A program made the translations under genes and the position numbers. A model generated the notes under the pieces. That model was not told the DNA's origin. It ran no database searches and was given only the letters and a program-made list of their open reading frames with translations. DNA of 64,000 nucleotides from JAMZMI01 sp039944535 (GTDB lineage Bacteria; Bacteroidota; Bacteroidia; Cytophagales; Cyclobacteriaceae): contig JBDUYP010000025.1 in assembly GCA_039944535.1 (NCBI GenBank), forward strand, positions 62,001 to 126,000, written 5' to 3'. Positions 9,609-17,857 of the stretch are shown here, in pieces. Every line of letters starts with the position of its first letter. Within the stretch, counting starts at the first letter, position 1.

Positions 9609-9642
9609 TCTGAAGTTTCTGATGAAAGTCTGAATTGGGGGA

Positions 9643-10659
9643 TTATATGAAATTAACCTCAGGCTCCAGCTGAACACCAAAAGTCTTGAAAACGGACTGC
9701 TGCACCATCTCCGAAAGCTGAACAATCTCTTTACCCGTACCATCTCCGTGGTTGACCAAAACCAGCGCCTGCTTTTCATGAACACCTACTTCGCCGATGC
9801 GTCGGCCTTTCCAGCCGCACTGATCTATCATCCAGCCTGCGGGGATTTTGGTGGTTTCATTATCAATTTTGTATCCGGGAATATTCTCAAAGGCAGCCTT
9901 CAGCGCCTCGAAGTAATCAGTATCTACCACAGGGTTTTTAAAAAAACTGCCTGCATTGCCGATATCCAGCGGATCGGGTAACTTGGACTGACGAATATTT
10001 ATGACAGCCTGGCTCACGTTTTTCAGCGAAAGCTCTTGTACTCCCATTTCATCCAGTTTCTCTTTCAGATTACCATACCCTATGTTAAACACAGGTTTTT
10101 TAGTGAGTCGCAGATAAACCCTGGTAATGACGTACTTGTCTTTCAAAGCCCCTTTGAAAATGCTATACCGATAGCCAAACTTGCAGTCTTCATTGTAGAA
10201 GCGCACGGTTTTGCCGGTTTTGATCTCGTATGCCTCGAGCGAATGAAAAACTTCTTTCAACTCTACTCCATAAGCACCTATGTTTTGCATGGGCGCTGCA
10301 CCAATGGTTCCCGGGATGAACGAAAGATTTTCCACACCTCCAAAGCCGCTTTCGATACACCAAAGCACACACTGATGCCAGTTTTCTCCGGCACCAAAAC
10401 TCACAATCACAGAATCATCTGAATCTTCCACCACACTGATCCCTGATATCCCCATCTTTATAACAAGACCAAGGAAATTGCGGGTGAAAAGTACATTCGA
10501 GCCTCCACCGAGTATCAATTTTTTCTTATTTCGGAACTTGTAATCTGAGAATATATCTTCAAGATCCTCTTGGGTTTTGATAGAAGCCATGTAGTCGGCT
10601 CTCACATCAAAGTGAAAAGTGTTGTGGTTTTTTAGCGAAAAATTCTGCTCTATTAACAC
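9643..10659 (-). CDS. murB: UDP-N-acetylmuramate dehydrogenase
   Basis: 338 residues, starting with GTG. MurB reduces UDP-GlcNAc-enolpyruvate to UDP-MurNAc with NADPH and FAD in cytosolic peptidoglycan precursor synthesis. Visible features: FAD-binding motif LILGGGSNVLF, SFIPGTIGAAPMQNIGAYGVEL, the active-site Ser region NAGSFFKNP, and the C-terminal Glu in LEPEVNF. The presence of the extra loop near YGNLKEKL fits type I (E. coli-like) MurB. It lies upstream of the two-component operon in the same direction. Confidence 0.95.
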   Translation of the reverse strand: MLIEQNFSLKNHNTFHFDVRADYMASIKTQEDLEDIFSDYKFRNKKKLILGGGSNVLFTRNFLGLVIKMGISGISVVEDSDDSVIVSFGAGENWHQCVLWCIESGFGGVENLSFIPGTIGAAPMQNIGAYGVELKEVFHSLEAYEIKTGKTVRFYNEDCKFGYRYSIFKGALKDKYVITRVYLRLTKKPVFNIGYGNLKEKLDEMGVQELSLKNVSQAVINIRQSKLPDPLDIGNAGSFFKNPVVDTDYFEALKAAFENIPGYKIDNETTKIPAGWMIDQCGWKGRRIGEVGVHEKQALVLVNHGDGTGKEIVQLSEMVQQSVFKTFGVQLEPEVNFI

Positions 10660-10717
10660 TGCAATGCTTTGTTTAGGTATCTGAGCAAACGTATCAAATA
10701 AATTCCTAATTGGGAGA

Positions 10718-12406
10718 TCAGTTGGCGGAATATAAAACCTCTCCGGCTATCACAGTTTTCAGAACTTTGGTTTCTAAAATCTCCTCTTCGGGAATGGTCA
10801 TGATATCTCGATCCAAAACAGTGAAGTCTGCATATTTTCCCACCTCTATGCTCCCGATCAAATCTTCCATAAAAGCGCCATAGGCCGGCCAAAGTGTGTA
10901 GGATTTCAGTGCCTCCTCCCGAGTCATCTTCTGCCCGGGCTCATACCCACCATTCGGTGTGCCTTTTAGTGTTTTTCTGGAAACAGAAGCATAAAAACTA
11001 GCAAGGGGGTTTACCGGCTCCACGGGAGCATCCGTTCCATTCACAATTGGGGAGCCATTGTCAATCAACTCACTCCACATATACGCCCCGTTTTCTATTC
11101 TTTCTTTTCCCAATCGGTCAATAGCCCAGGGGCGATCAGAGGACATATGAATGGCTTGCATAGCCGGAATAACTCCCAGTTTGGCAAATCGCGAAATATC
11201 ATCCGGGTGAATGTGCTGCGCATGTTCTATTCTAAATCTTCGGTCGTCTCGTTTTTCAGGGTACTTCTCAAACATTGATTCATAAATATCCAATACCTCC
11301 CTATTAGCCCGATCCCCAATAGCATGTATACATATCTGAAAACCATTCAAGTAGCCCTTTTCGGCAATAGAAGCAATCGTATCCAGAGGTGTAGTATTAT
11401 GACCGTGTACGCCAGGCGCATCTGTATATTCTTCCAGCAGCCAAGCGCCACGTGAGCCAAGGGCACCATCTGAATATAGTTTGATAGCAGACACGTTCAA
11501 ATGATCATTGTACAAACCAACCTCAGGGCCATTATCAAGGAAATGACTGACACTAGCGGTATCATATCCCGCCACCATCACATGAAGTCGCATTTTCAGT
11601 TTTTCAGCCTCAGCGAAATCCTTGTACAAATCAATGATCTCCTTTTTTGCCCCGGCATCATGAAATCCAGTTAAGCCATTTTTCAGACATTCGTCAATAG
11701 CCAATGAGAGTGTCTTAGCCCGAGCATTATATGAGGCCGCAGGAATAATACCAAACACCAAATCAGATGCCATCTCGTTGAGAATGCCTGTAGGATTTCC
11801 GGATATATTTTTCACAATTTCACCTCCGGCCGGGCTAGACGTCTCTTTGTCAATTCCAGCCATGGCAAGCGCTTTATCATTGACCAGGGCGGCATGTCCA
11901 CTTGCATGAGAAAGATATACTGGGTGGTCAGGCACTGCCTCGCTCAAGGGCTCATGGGTGGGAAACCCTCTAAAAGAACTTTCTGAAGTACTGAGCCACT
12001 TATCCTGGTGCCACCCTCTCCCTAAAATCCAATCCCCTTTTGGCAGAGTCATGGCTCTCTTTTTAACCATCTCAATTACCTCGTCATAGCTTTGTGCCGT
12101 ACTCAAATCCACATTCAAGAGATTCGCCCCAATCCCCATGAGGTGTGCATGCCCTTCGATAAATCCCGGAAAAACGAACTGGCCTTCTAAATCCATAACC
12201 TCCGTGCTATCCGAGACCAGCACCTCAACTTCGGATTTTTCGCCCAATTTCATGATTTTACCATCTTTTATTGCGAGAGCACTCACCACAGGCAAATTGT
12301 CATTCACGGTATATATTCTGGCATTTATTATCACCAAGTCAGCTGATGGTCCTGAAGCACATCCGGCTAAAAATGCCAATACCACTATTGAAATCCATTT
12401 TTTCAT
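10718..12406 (-). CDS. YtcJ-like amidohydrolase, lipoprotein
   Basis: 562 residues with a lipoprotein signal (lipobox LAGCAS). Metal-dependent hydrolase of the amidohydrolase superfamily, subgroup YtcJ (amidohydrolase_3): first metal motif GFIEGHAHLMG, then LTGFHDAGA, HAIGDRANREVLD, RIEHAQHIHPDD and NGTDAPVEPVNPL near the end. Enzymes of this group hydrolyse C-N bonds in small amides or ureido compounds; the substrate is not predictable. The lipobox suggests a periplasmic location. It is divergent from rpsA. Confidence 0.88.
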   Translation of the reverse strand: MKKWISIVVLAFLAGCASGPSADLVIINARIYTVNDNLPVVSALAIKDGKIMKLGEKSEVEVLVSDSTEVMDLEGQFVFPGFIEGHAHLMGIGANLLNVDLSTAQSYDEVIEMVKKRAMTLPKGDWILGRGWHQDKWLSTSESSFRGFPTHEPLSEAVPDHPVYLSHASGHAALVNDKALAMAGIDKETSSPAGGEIVKNISGNPTGILNEMASDLVFGIIPAASYNARAKTLSLAIDECLKNGLTGFHDAGAKKEIIDLYKDFAEAEKLKMRLHVMVAGYDTASVSHFLDNGPEVGLYNDHLNVSAIKLYSDGALGSRGAWLLEEYTDAPGVHGHNTTPLDTIASIAEKGYLNGFQICIHAIGDRANREVLDIYESMFEKYPEKRDDRRFRIEHAQHIHPDDISRFAKLGVIPAMQAIHMSSDRPWAIDRLGKERIENGAYMWSELIDNGSPIVNGTDAPVEPVNPLASFYASVSRKTLKGTPNGGYEPGQKMTREEALKSYTLWPAYGAFMEDLIGSIEVGKYADFTVLDRDIMTIPEEEILETKVLKTVIAGEVLYSAN

Positions 12407-12474
12407 ACTTAGAAACAGTTAAAACTTTAAGCAAGATAACCGAAGGAGCCGTTATATTTTTCCCAATAATCTTT

Positions 12475-12482
12475 TAACTTTG
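12475..12482 (+). promoter_or_regulatory. -7 promoter element TAACTTTG upstream of rpsA
   Basis: Perfect TAnnTTTG match, 115 bp before the preferred rpsA start at 12597. The predicted transcript would carry a leader of about 105 nt, a plausible site for S1 autoregulation. No clear -33 TTTG is visible. Confidence 0.45.
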
Positions 12483-12596
12483 CGCCTCCATTCGAGTGAA
12501 TGGACTTCCTGATGTGAAATTGGGATGTTACTCAAAACCAAAAACGCTCGTTCTCATGACTCTAGGGACGATGTGTATGAAGAGTCATTTTTTATT

Positions 12597-14783
12597 ATGG
12601 CAGAAGAAGAAAAAAAAGAACTTCAGGAAACTGAAAAAACTGAAGCTCAGGTTGCTGAAAACCAAGAGGTAGAAGCAACGGAATCAGCAGCTGAGGTCAA
12701 AGAGGAAGTTGCAGAAGAAGCAGCTCCAGCCACAGAAGAAGTTGCCGAAGAAGCAGCTCCAGCCGCAGAAGCTAAAGAGGAAGTTGCCGAAGAGGTCGCA
12801 CCTAAAGCTGAAGCGAAGAAAGAAGAACCTAAAGCTGAGGAAGCTCTTGCACCTGAGGAGCCAGAAGACATTTGGGATACATCTTCAGATGATGGTTTCG
12901 GTGAAGAATATTCTGATGCGGATAGAAAGAAAATGGAGGCTATGTACGAGTCTACCATGAACTCTATCTCAGAGAAAGAAGTAATGACAGGAACTGTAGT
13001 GGGTGTTACGAACAGAGATGTGATCGTAAACATCGGCTTCAAATCAGACGGTCTTGTATCTCTTTCTGAATTCAGAGATATCGAAGGCTTAAAGCCTGGT
13101 GATGAAGTAGAGGTGTACGTAGAAGAGCAGGAAAATGCTAACGGACAGCTTGTACTTTCAAGAAGAAAAGCAAAAATCGTTAAGGCCTGGGAAAACATCC
13201 AGAATGGTCTTGATCACGATGAAGTGATCGAAGGTATGGTTAAGAGAAGAACCAAAGGTGGTCTGATCGTAGATATCTACGGCGTAGAGGCTTTCCTTCC
13301 TGGATCACAAATAGATGTTAAGCCAATCAGAGACTTTGATGTTTTTGTTGGTAAGAAAATGGAGGTGAAAGTTGTGAAAATCAACTACACCAACGATAAC
13401 GTGGTTGTTTCTCATAAAGTACTTATCGAGAAAGATATCGAGAAGCAAAAAGCTGTTATCCTTAATAACCTTGAGAAAGGTCAGGTACTTGAGGGTGTGA
13501 TCAAAAACATGACCAACTTCGGTGTATTCATCGACTTGGGTGGTGTTGACGGTCTTCTTCACATTACTGACATCTCTTGGGGTAGAATCAATCACCCAGA
13601 AGAAGTACTTAACCTTGACGAAAAGGTTAACGTGGTTGTTCTTGACTTTGACGATGACAAGAAGAGAATTTCACTAGGTATGAAGCAGCTTACTGCTCAC
13701 CCTTGGGATTCACTAGACAAAGACCTGGATGTAGGATCTAAAGTAAAAGGTAAGATTGTAAATGTTGCTGATTACGGTGCATTCCTTGAAATCATCCCTG
13801 GTGTAGAAGGTTTGATCCACGTATCAGAAATGTCATGGTCTCAGCACCTGAGAAACCCACAAGACTTCATGTCTGTAAGTGATACGCTTGAGGCAGTGGT
13901 ATTGACTGTGGACAGAGACGAAAGAAAAATGTCTCTTGGTATCAAGCAGTTGACTGAAGACCCATGGACTAAGCAAGACCTTCTTACTAAGTACGCTGTA
14001 GGGTCTAAGCATTCTGGAATCGTAAGAAACCTTACCAACTTCGGTCTTTTTATCGAGCTTGAAGAAGGTATCGACGGTTTGGTACACGTTTCTGACCTGA
14101 GCTGGACTAAGAAAATCAAGCACCCATCTGAATTCGTGAAAGTTGGCGAAGAGCTAGAAGTAGTAGTGATGGAACTTGACGGAGACAACAGAAGATTGGC
14201 TCTTAGCCACAAGCACCTTGAAGAAAACCCTTGGGATACATTCGAAACTGTATTCACAAAAGGTTCTATTCACAAGTGTACTGTAATCTCTAAAAATGAC
14301 AGAGGTGCATTCATCGAGCTTCCGTACGGTCTGGAAGGACAAGTTGCTAGCAAAAACCTTCATAAAGAGGATGAGTCAGTAGCTAAAGAAGGCGAAACGC
14401 TTGACTTCAAAGTTCTTGAGTTCTCTAAAGATGAGAAGCGCATTGTACTTTCTCATACATCCGTATGGAAAGAAGGTGCTGATCAGCCTGTAGAGTCTGC
14501 TCCTAAGAAGAAGAAAGCTGGAAAAGGCAATACGCTTGATAAGATCAACAAAGAGTCAGAGAAATCTACTCTAGGTGATCTGGACGCTCTTTCTGCATTG
14601 AAGCAAAAAATGGAAGGTGCTGCGGCTAAGCCTGCGCCAGCCAAAAAAGCCGCTGCTAAAAAAGAGGAGCCAAAAGTTGAGGCTGCTCCGGAAACAGCAG
14701 AAGCTGATGAGAAAGAAGAAAAGCCAAAAGCAAAGAAAGCTGCCAAGGCTAAAAAATCTGATTCCGCAGAGGAAGAAGAATAA
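12597..14783 (+). CDS. rpsA: 30S ribosomal protein S1
   Basis: 728 residues from ATG at 12597. Residues 1 to about 125 are an acidic Glu/Ala/Val-rich extension with repeats of the type EEVAEEAAPA. Six S1 (OB-fold) domains follow from residue 130, with typical cores such as NFGVFIDLGGVDGLLHITDISW and DYGAFLEIIPGVEGLIHVSEMSW, and the tail (about 645-728) is Lys/Ala-rich. S1 binds mRNA on the 30S subunit. An in-frame ATG at 12525 adds 24 residues that do not resemble S1, so the later start is preferred. The gene ends before a strong terminator. Confidence 0.95.
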   Translation: MAEEEKKELQETEKTEAQVAENQEVEATESAAEVKEEVAEEAAPATEEVAEEAAPAAEAKEEVAEEVAPKAEAKKEEPKAEEALAPEEPEDIWDTSSDDGFGEEYSDADRKKMEAMYESTMNSISEKEVMTGTVVGVTNRDVIVNIGFKSDGLVSLSEFRDIEGLKPGDEVEVYVEEQENANGQLVLSRRKAKIVKAWENIQNGLDHDEVIEGMVKRRTKGGLIVDIYGVEAFLPGSQIDVKPIRDFDVFVGKKMEVKVVKINYTNDNVVVSHKVLIEKDIEKQKAVILNNLEKGQVLEGVIKNMTNFGVFIDLGGVDGLLHITDISWGRINHPEEVLNLDEKVNVVVLDFDDDKKRISLGMKQLTAHPWDSLDKDLDVGSKVKGKIVNVADYGAFLEIIPGVEGLIHVSEMSWSQHLRNPQDFMSVSDTLEAVVLTVDRDERKMSLGIKQLTEDPWTKQDLLTKYAVGSKHSGIVRNLTNFGLFIELEEGIDGLVHVSDLSWTKKIKHPSEFVKVGEELEVVVMELDGDNRRLALSHKHLEENPWDTFETVFTKGSIHKCTVISKNDRGAFIELPYGLEGQVASKNLHKEDESVAKEGETLDFKVLEFSKDEKRIVLSHTSVWKEGADQPVESAPKKKKAGKGNTLDKINKESEKSTLGDLDALSALKQKMEGAAAKPAPAKKAAAKKEEPKVEAAPETAEADEKEEKPKAKKAAKAKKSDSAEEEE

Positions 14784-14883
14784 TATAAATCATGAAATGA
14801 GCATAAAATCAGAATCCCGATCATACGAAAAGGATATGTGCTATGCGAATTCCATGTGATATATGAAAACTTACAAAACACAT

Positions 14884-14919
14884 GAAAACAGGGAGCAATT
14901 TGTTTCCCTGTTTTCTTTT
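14884..14919 (+). terminator. intrinsic terminator of rpsA
   Basis: Stem GAAAACAGGGA (14884-14894) pairs with TCCCTGTTTTC (14905-14915), followed by a T-rich tail. It sits 100 bp after the rpsA stop. Confidence 0.85.
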
Positions 14920-14928
14920 AATATTTGC

Positions 14929-14936
14929 TAAGTTTG
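14929..14936 (+). promoter_or_regulatory. -7 promoter element TAAGTTTG for tRNA-Cys
   Basis: Full TAnnTTTG match ending 11 bp before the tRNA-Cys 5' end and just after the rpsA terminator, so the tRNA has its own promoter. Confidence 0.5.
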
Positions 14937-14947
14937 CGAGACTAAAG

Positions 14948-15018
14948 GGTTCCATGGCCGAGTGGCTAGGCAGAGGTCTGCAAAACCTTCTACGGCGGTT
15001 CGAATCCGCCTGGAACCT
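14948..15018 (+). tRNA. tRNA-Cys (anticodon GCA)
   Basis: 71-nt cloverleaf. Acceptor stem GGTTCCA pairs with TGGAACC; anticodon stem GAGGT/ACCTT with loop CTGCAAA gives anticodon GCA; T loop TTCGAAT. Discriminator base T, as expected for tRNA-Cys. CCA is not encoded. It is followed directly by an intrinsic terminator. Confidence 0.96.
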
Positions 15019-15021
15019 CTC

Positions 15022-15057
15022 AAAAGCCTGACTTCAATGAAGTCAGGCTTTTCTTTT
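15022..15057 (+). terminator. intrinsic terminator after tRNA-Cys
   Basis: Near-perfect 15-bp inverted repeat, AAAAGCCTGACTTCA (15022-15036) and TGAAGTCAGGCTTTT (15038-15052), with a T-rich end. The symmetry would also allow termination from the other strand. Confidence 0.88.
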
Positions 15058-15160
15058 GGAACACTAAACATTAGGTTTTATGCTTTCGGTTTCTTCCCCA
15101 CTCACCTATTAGTTCCCAATTAATAACAAAATCCATTATGTTTATTTACTTTGAGCCTGC

Positions 15161-16027
15161 ATGAAACGAACCCTGTTCACATTTGCCCTTATCATTCTAG
15201 TATCATCCCCGGTGCTTGCTCAGAATTTTCTTTCATGGCAAATGAATGACAGGTATTTTTCTGTGCAAGTGGGGTCAGGCACATCTACCTATTATGGTGA
15301 TCTGAAACACGACCAGCACATCCGCAGAGAGTTTTCCAACCTCAACCTTGGCGTAGAGGCAAGACTACTCTCTAAAGTTTCCGTCAGAATGCAAGGAACT
15401 TACTACAACATAAAAGGATCTGACAACAAGGCCAAGGACAGCACCTACGCTCAGCAACGCAACCTCTCCTTTTCTTCGAAAAACTGGGATTTGAATATCA
15501 ATGGAGTCTTTTACCTATACGATTATAAGGGCGACTATTTTCGCCGGCTCCAAATAGAGCCATACCTATTTGCCGGATTGGGACTTACCCACTTCAACCC
15601 TCAAGCTGAGATAGGCGAAGAATGGGTAGATCTTGCTGACTATGAAACCGAAGGTACGGACTACAGTCAATTTGCCCTTGTAATCCCTGCCGGAATGGGA
15701 CTGAAGTTCAAGATCAATGCGTTTATGAATTTCAATTTGGAAGCATCATATCGCTACGCTTTCACGGATTACATGGACGATGTGTCTGACCGCTACAGAG
15801 GCGCATACCCTGACCTTACCCACGAGATCATATCCAATCGCAAGGATGAAATCCCAGTAGTGAACCAAAATGCTTATGACAATATCTTAGTGCCCGGAGG
15901 TAAAAGAGGTAATCCCAAAAAGAACGACTCATACTTGTTCTTAAATTTCCAACTGGAGTTCTATCTACCTCCGGATTTATTCAGTGGAGAAACTCCCTTA
16001 TTTAAGAAATCCGATACGGGAAAATAA
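15161..16027 (+). CDS. outer-membrane beta-barrel protein (DUF6089-like)
   Basis: 288 residues with a Sec signal peptide (cleavage after VLAQ, about residue 21). The mature protein begins with FLSWQMNDRYFSVQVGSGTS and STYYGDLKHD, the pattern of Bacteroidota DUF6089 barrels; alternating strands and FAGLGLTHFNP, FNLEASYRYAFTDYMDD, FLNFQLEFYLP support an OM barrel. A 7/8 -7 match (TTACTTTG, 15146-15153) lies immediately upstream. Its 3' end overlaps the convergent aminotransferase gene by 30 bp. Function unknown. Confidence 0.75.
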   Translation: MKRTLFTFALIILVSSPVLAQNFLSWQMNDRYFSVQVGSGTSTYYGDLKHDQHIRREFSNLNLGVEARLLSKVSVRMQGTYYNIKGSDNKAKDSTYAQQRNLSFSSKNWDLNINGVFYLYDYKGDYFRRLQIEPYLFAGLGLTHFNPQAEIGEEWVDLADYETEGTDYSQFALVIPAGMGLKFKINAFMNFNLEASYRYAFTDYMDDVSDRYRGAYPDLTHEIISNRKDEIPVVNQNAYDNILVPGGKRGNPKKNDSYLFLNFQLEFYLPPDLFSGETPLFKKSDTGK

Positions 16028-17146
16028 CGCTCGCAAGGCCTCCACAACCCTATCCTGATCATTGCTACTCAGACCAACTCCGCAGGGCAGGCAAATCCCT
16101 CTTTCAAATAAACCCTGAGATACGCCATTTAGCTGAGAATCACTATCTCCGAACAACGGCTGCTGATGAAGGGGTTTCCAAAATCTTCTGGCTTCAATAT
16201 TATCTTGCTCCAGCTCCGCTACCAATTCTGCTGGAGACACCATACCTACCACCTCATTCTTGATGAGAAATACAGAAAGCCAATTATTGCTGCCGGCGTA
16301 TGTAGATTGATCCAACTCGAAGATGTCCCAATCGGAAAAACTGCGGATGTAATAATCCAAAATCTCTTTTTTCCTGGACAAAAAATCATCCAGTTTATTC
16401 AACTGCGCCAACCCAACTCCAGCAAGCAGATTGCTAAATCCGTAGTTATAACCAACCTCGCTATGCTCATAGTGCTCAGCTTGGTCTTTAGATTGACTTG
16501 CCCAAAAACGCGCTTTATCGGCATCTGTCTCAGCCTTGCAAACCAAAGCTCCACCCCCGCTTGCGGTGATGATTTTATTCCCATTAAATGATAGAATGGC
16601 ATAATCCCCAAAAGTGCCAACAGACGCCCCTTCTACTTGCGCACCCAAAGCTTCTGCCGCGTCTTCTATCAACTTCACGCCGTAACGCACACATATATTT
16701 TTGATTCGCTGCATCTGGGCAGGTCTTCCATAAATATGGGTTACAATAACTCCTTTAATCTTCTCTCCCCTTTTCTGAGAGTCAATTAGTTTTTGCTCAA
16801 GCAGGTCGGGATCAATATTCCAGCTTTCAATTTCACTATCAATAAAAACAGGCTCTCCTCCCTCATACAACACAGCATTGGCAGCAGCTACAAACGTCAG
16901 TGAACCCACCAGGACCTTATCACCATTCGTCACTCCACAAAGCTTCACTGCCAGGTGAAGAGCCGCAGTACCTGAACTAACACAGAGAATGTTTGCGAAC
17001 CCAAAGCGTCTTGCCAGTGCTTCTTGAAATTCACCAATTTTAGGGCCATATGGAGCGATCCAGCCACTATCCAAAGCAAAATTCAGCTCTTGCTTTTCCG
17101 CTTCATCAACGAAAGGTGGCGATAGGTATATTCTGTCTTGAGTCAA
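15998..17146 (-). CDS. DegT/DnrJ/EryC1-family sugar aminotransferase (PglE/LegC-like)
   Basis: 382 residues, starting with TTG and beginning RIYLSPPFVDEAEKQELNFA as expected for the family. PLP enzymes of this type transfer an amino group to a nucleotide keto-sugar. The PLP Lys lies in SFNGNKIITASGGG; SSGTAALHLAV, EDAAEALGA and KPLHQQPLF are also typical, the last being common in UDP-N-acetylbacillosamine transaminases. It overlaps the upstream sugar transferase gene by 4 bp, so the pair probably makes and loads the first sugar of a surface or protein-linked glycan. Matching dehydratase and acetyltransferase genes are not here. Confidence 0.88.
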   Translation of the reverse strand: MTQDRIYLSPPFVDEAEKQELNFALDSGWIAPYGPKIGEFQEALARRFGFANILCVSSGTAALHLAVKLCGVTNGDKVLVGSLTFVAAANAVLYEGGEPVFIDSEIESWNIDPDLLEQKLIDSQKRGEKIKGVIVTHIYGRPAQMQRIKNICVRYGVKLIEDAAEALGAQVEGASVGTFGDYAILSFNGNKIITASGGGALVCKAETDADKARFWASQSKDQAEHYEHSEVGYNYGFSNLLAGVGLAQLNKLDDFLSRKKEILDYYIRSFSDWDIFELDQSTYAGSNNWLSVFLIKNEVVGMVSPAELVAELEQDNIEARRFWKPLHQQPLFGDSDSQLNGVSQGLFERGICLPCGVGLSSNDQDRVVEALRALFSRIGFLK

Positions 17147-17742
17147 AATACGGGTTTAGTTCGCTTCACTTCTACATTCATGTGAGCGTCCGCCTCATGA
17201 AATTTAAATAACTGTAATATGGTCTTGAGCAAAATCCGCATATCCAGAAGGAAAGAAACTCGATCCACATACATCAGATCTTGTTCTACCTTTTCATCAA
17301 GCGACAAATGATTTCTTCCATTCACTTGCGCCAAGCCAGTGATTCCTGGTTTTACTGTATGTCTGTATTTTTGTTTCTGTGTATATGCACTCAGATACCC
17401 CTCCAACAGCGGCCTGGGTCCCACAAAACTCATTTCACCTTTTAGGATGTTTATCAGCTGAGGCAATTCATCTATAGAAGTTCGCCTGAGCACCTTACCA
17501 AAACCGTTTATAACTCTGGTTTTTGGATGTATGGTTGCGAATTTTAATAAACCAAAAAGACGCCCTTCCAAACCTGGTCTACGATGAACGAAAATAACAG
17601 GAAGGCCAAGCAATATATTCGCGAATGCAACAAGAAAAAAAACAGGAACAAACGCCAGCATCAAGACCAAAGCAAGACACCAATCAACCACTGGCTTCAC
17701 TATTCGCACATATTTAGTTTTAACCTTTCCTTCCACAGGCAC
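17143..17742 (-). CDS. polyprenyl-phosphate sugar-phosphate transferase (PglC/WcaJ-type)
   Basis: 199 residues, GTG start. One membrane helix (about 15-45) ending in PVIFVHRRPGLEGR, then the catalytic monotopic phosphoglycosyltransferase core: RRTSIDELPQLINILKGEMSFVGPRP (Asp-Glu pair) and KPGITGLAQVNGRNHLS. These enzymes move a sugar-1-phosphate from UDP-sugar to undecaprenyl phosphate at the inner membrane. The usual KFRSM segment is replaced by KFATI, an odd detail. It is the short PglC-like form and pairs with the aminotransferase that overlaps it. Confidence 0.9.
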   Translation of the reverse strand: MPVEGKVKTKYVRIVKPVVDWCLALVLMLAFVPVFFLVAFANILLGLPVIFVHRRPGLEGRLFGLLKFATIHPKTRVINGFGKVLRRTSIDELPQLINILKGEMSFVGPRPLLEGYLSAYTQKQKYRHTVKPGITGLAQVNGRNHLSLDEKVEQDLMYVDRVSFLLDMRILLKTILQLFKFHEADAHMNVEVKRTKPVF

Positions 17743-17857
17743 AAAAATATCGCAATCCGCTCAAAAACCGATTATGTTAGAAAATCAAAAGAATAATTCG
17801 CAAATTGTGGTCAATATCAAATTTCTGAACATTGACCCACGCGACCTTCCAGTATAG

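Noticed and set aside
9748..10422. Plus-strand ORFs opposite murB
   Set aside because: Antisense frames of a strongly conserved enzyme.
12647..13198. 183-residue minus-strand ORF opposite rpsA, rich in Ser and Ala
   Set aside because: It is the antisense of the acidic repeats of S1; the low-complexity composition explains its length.
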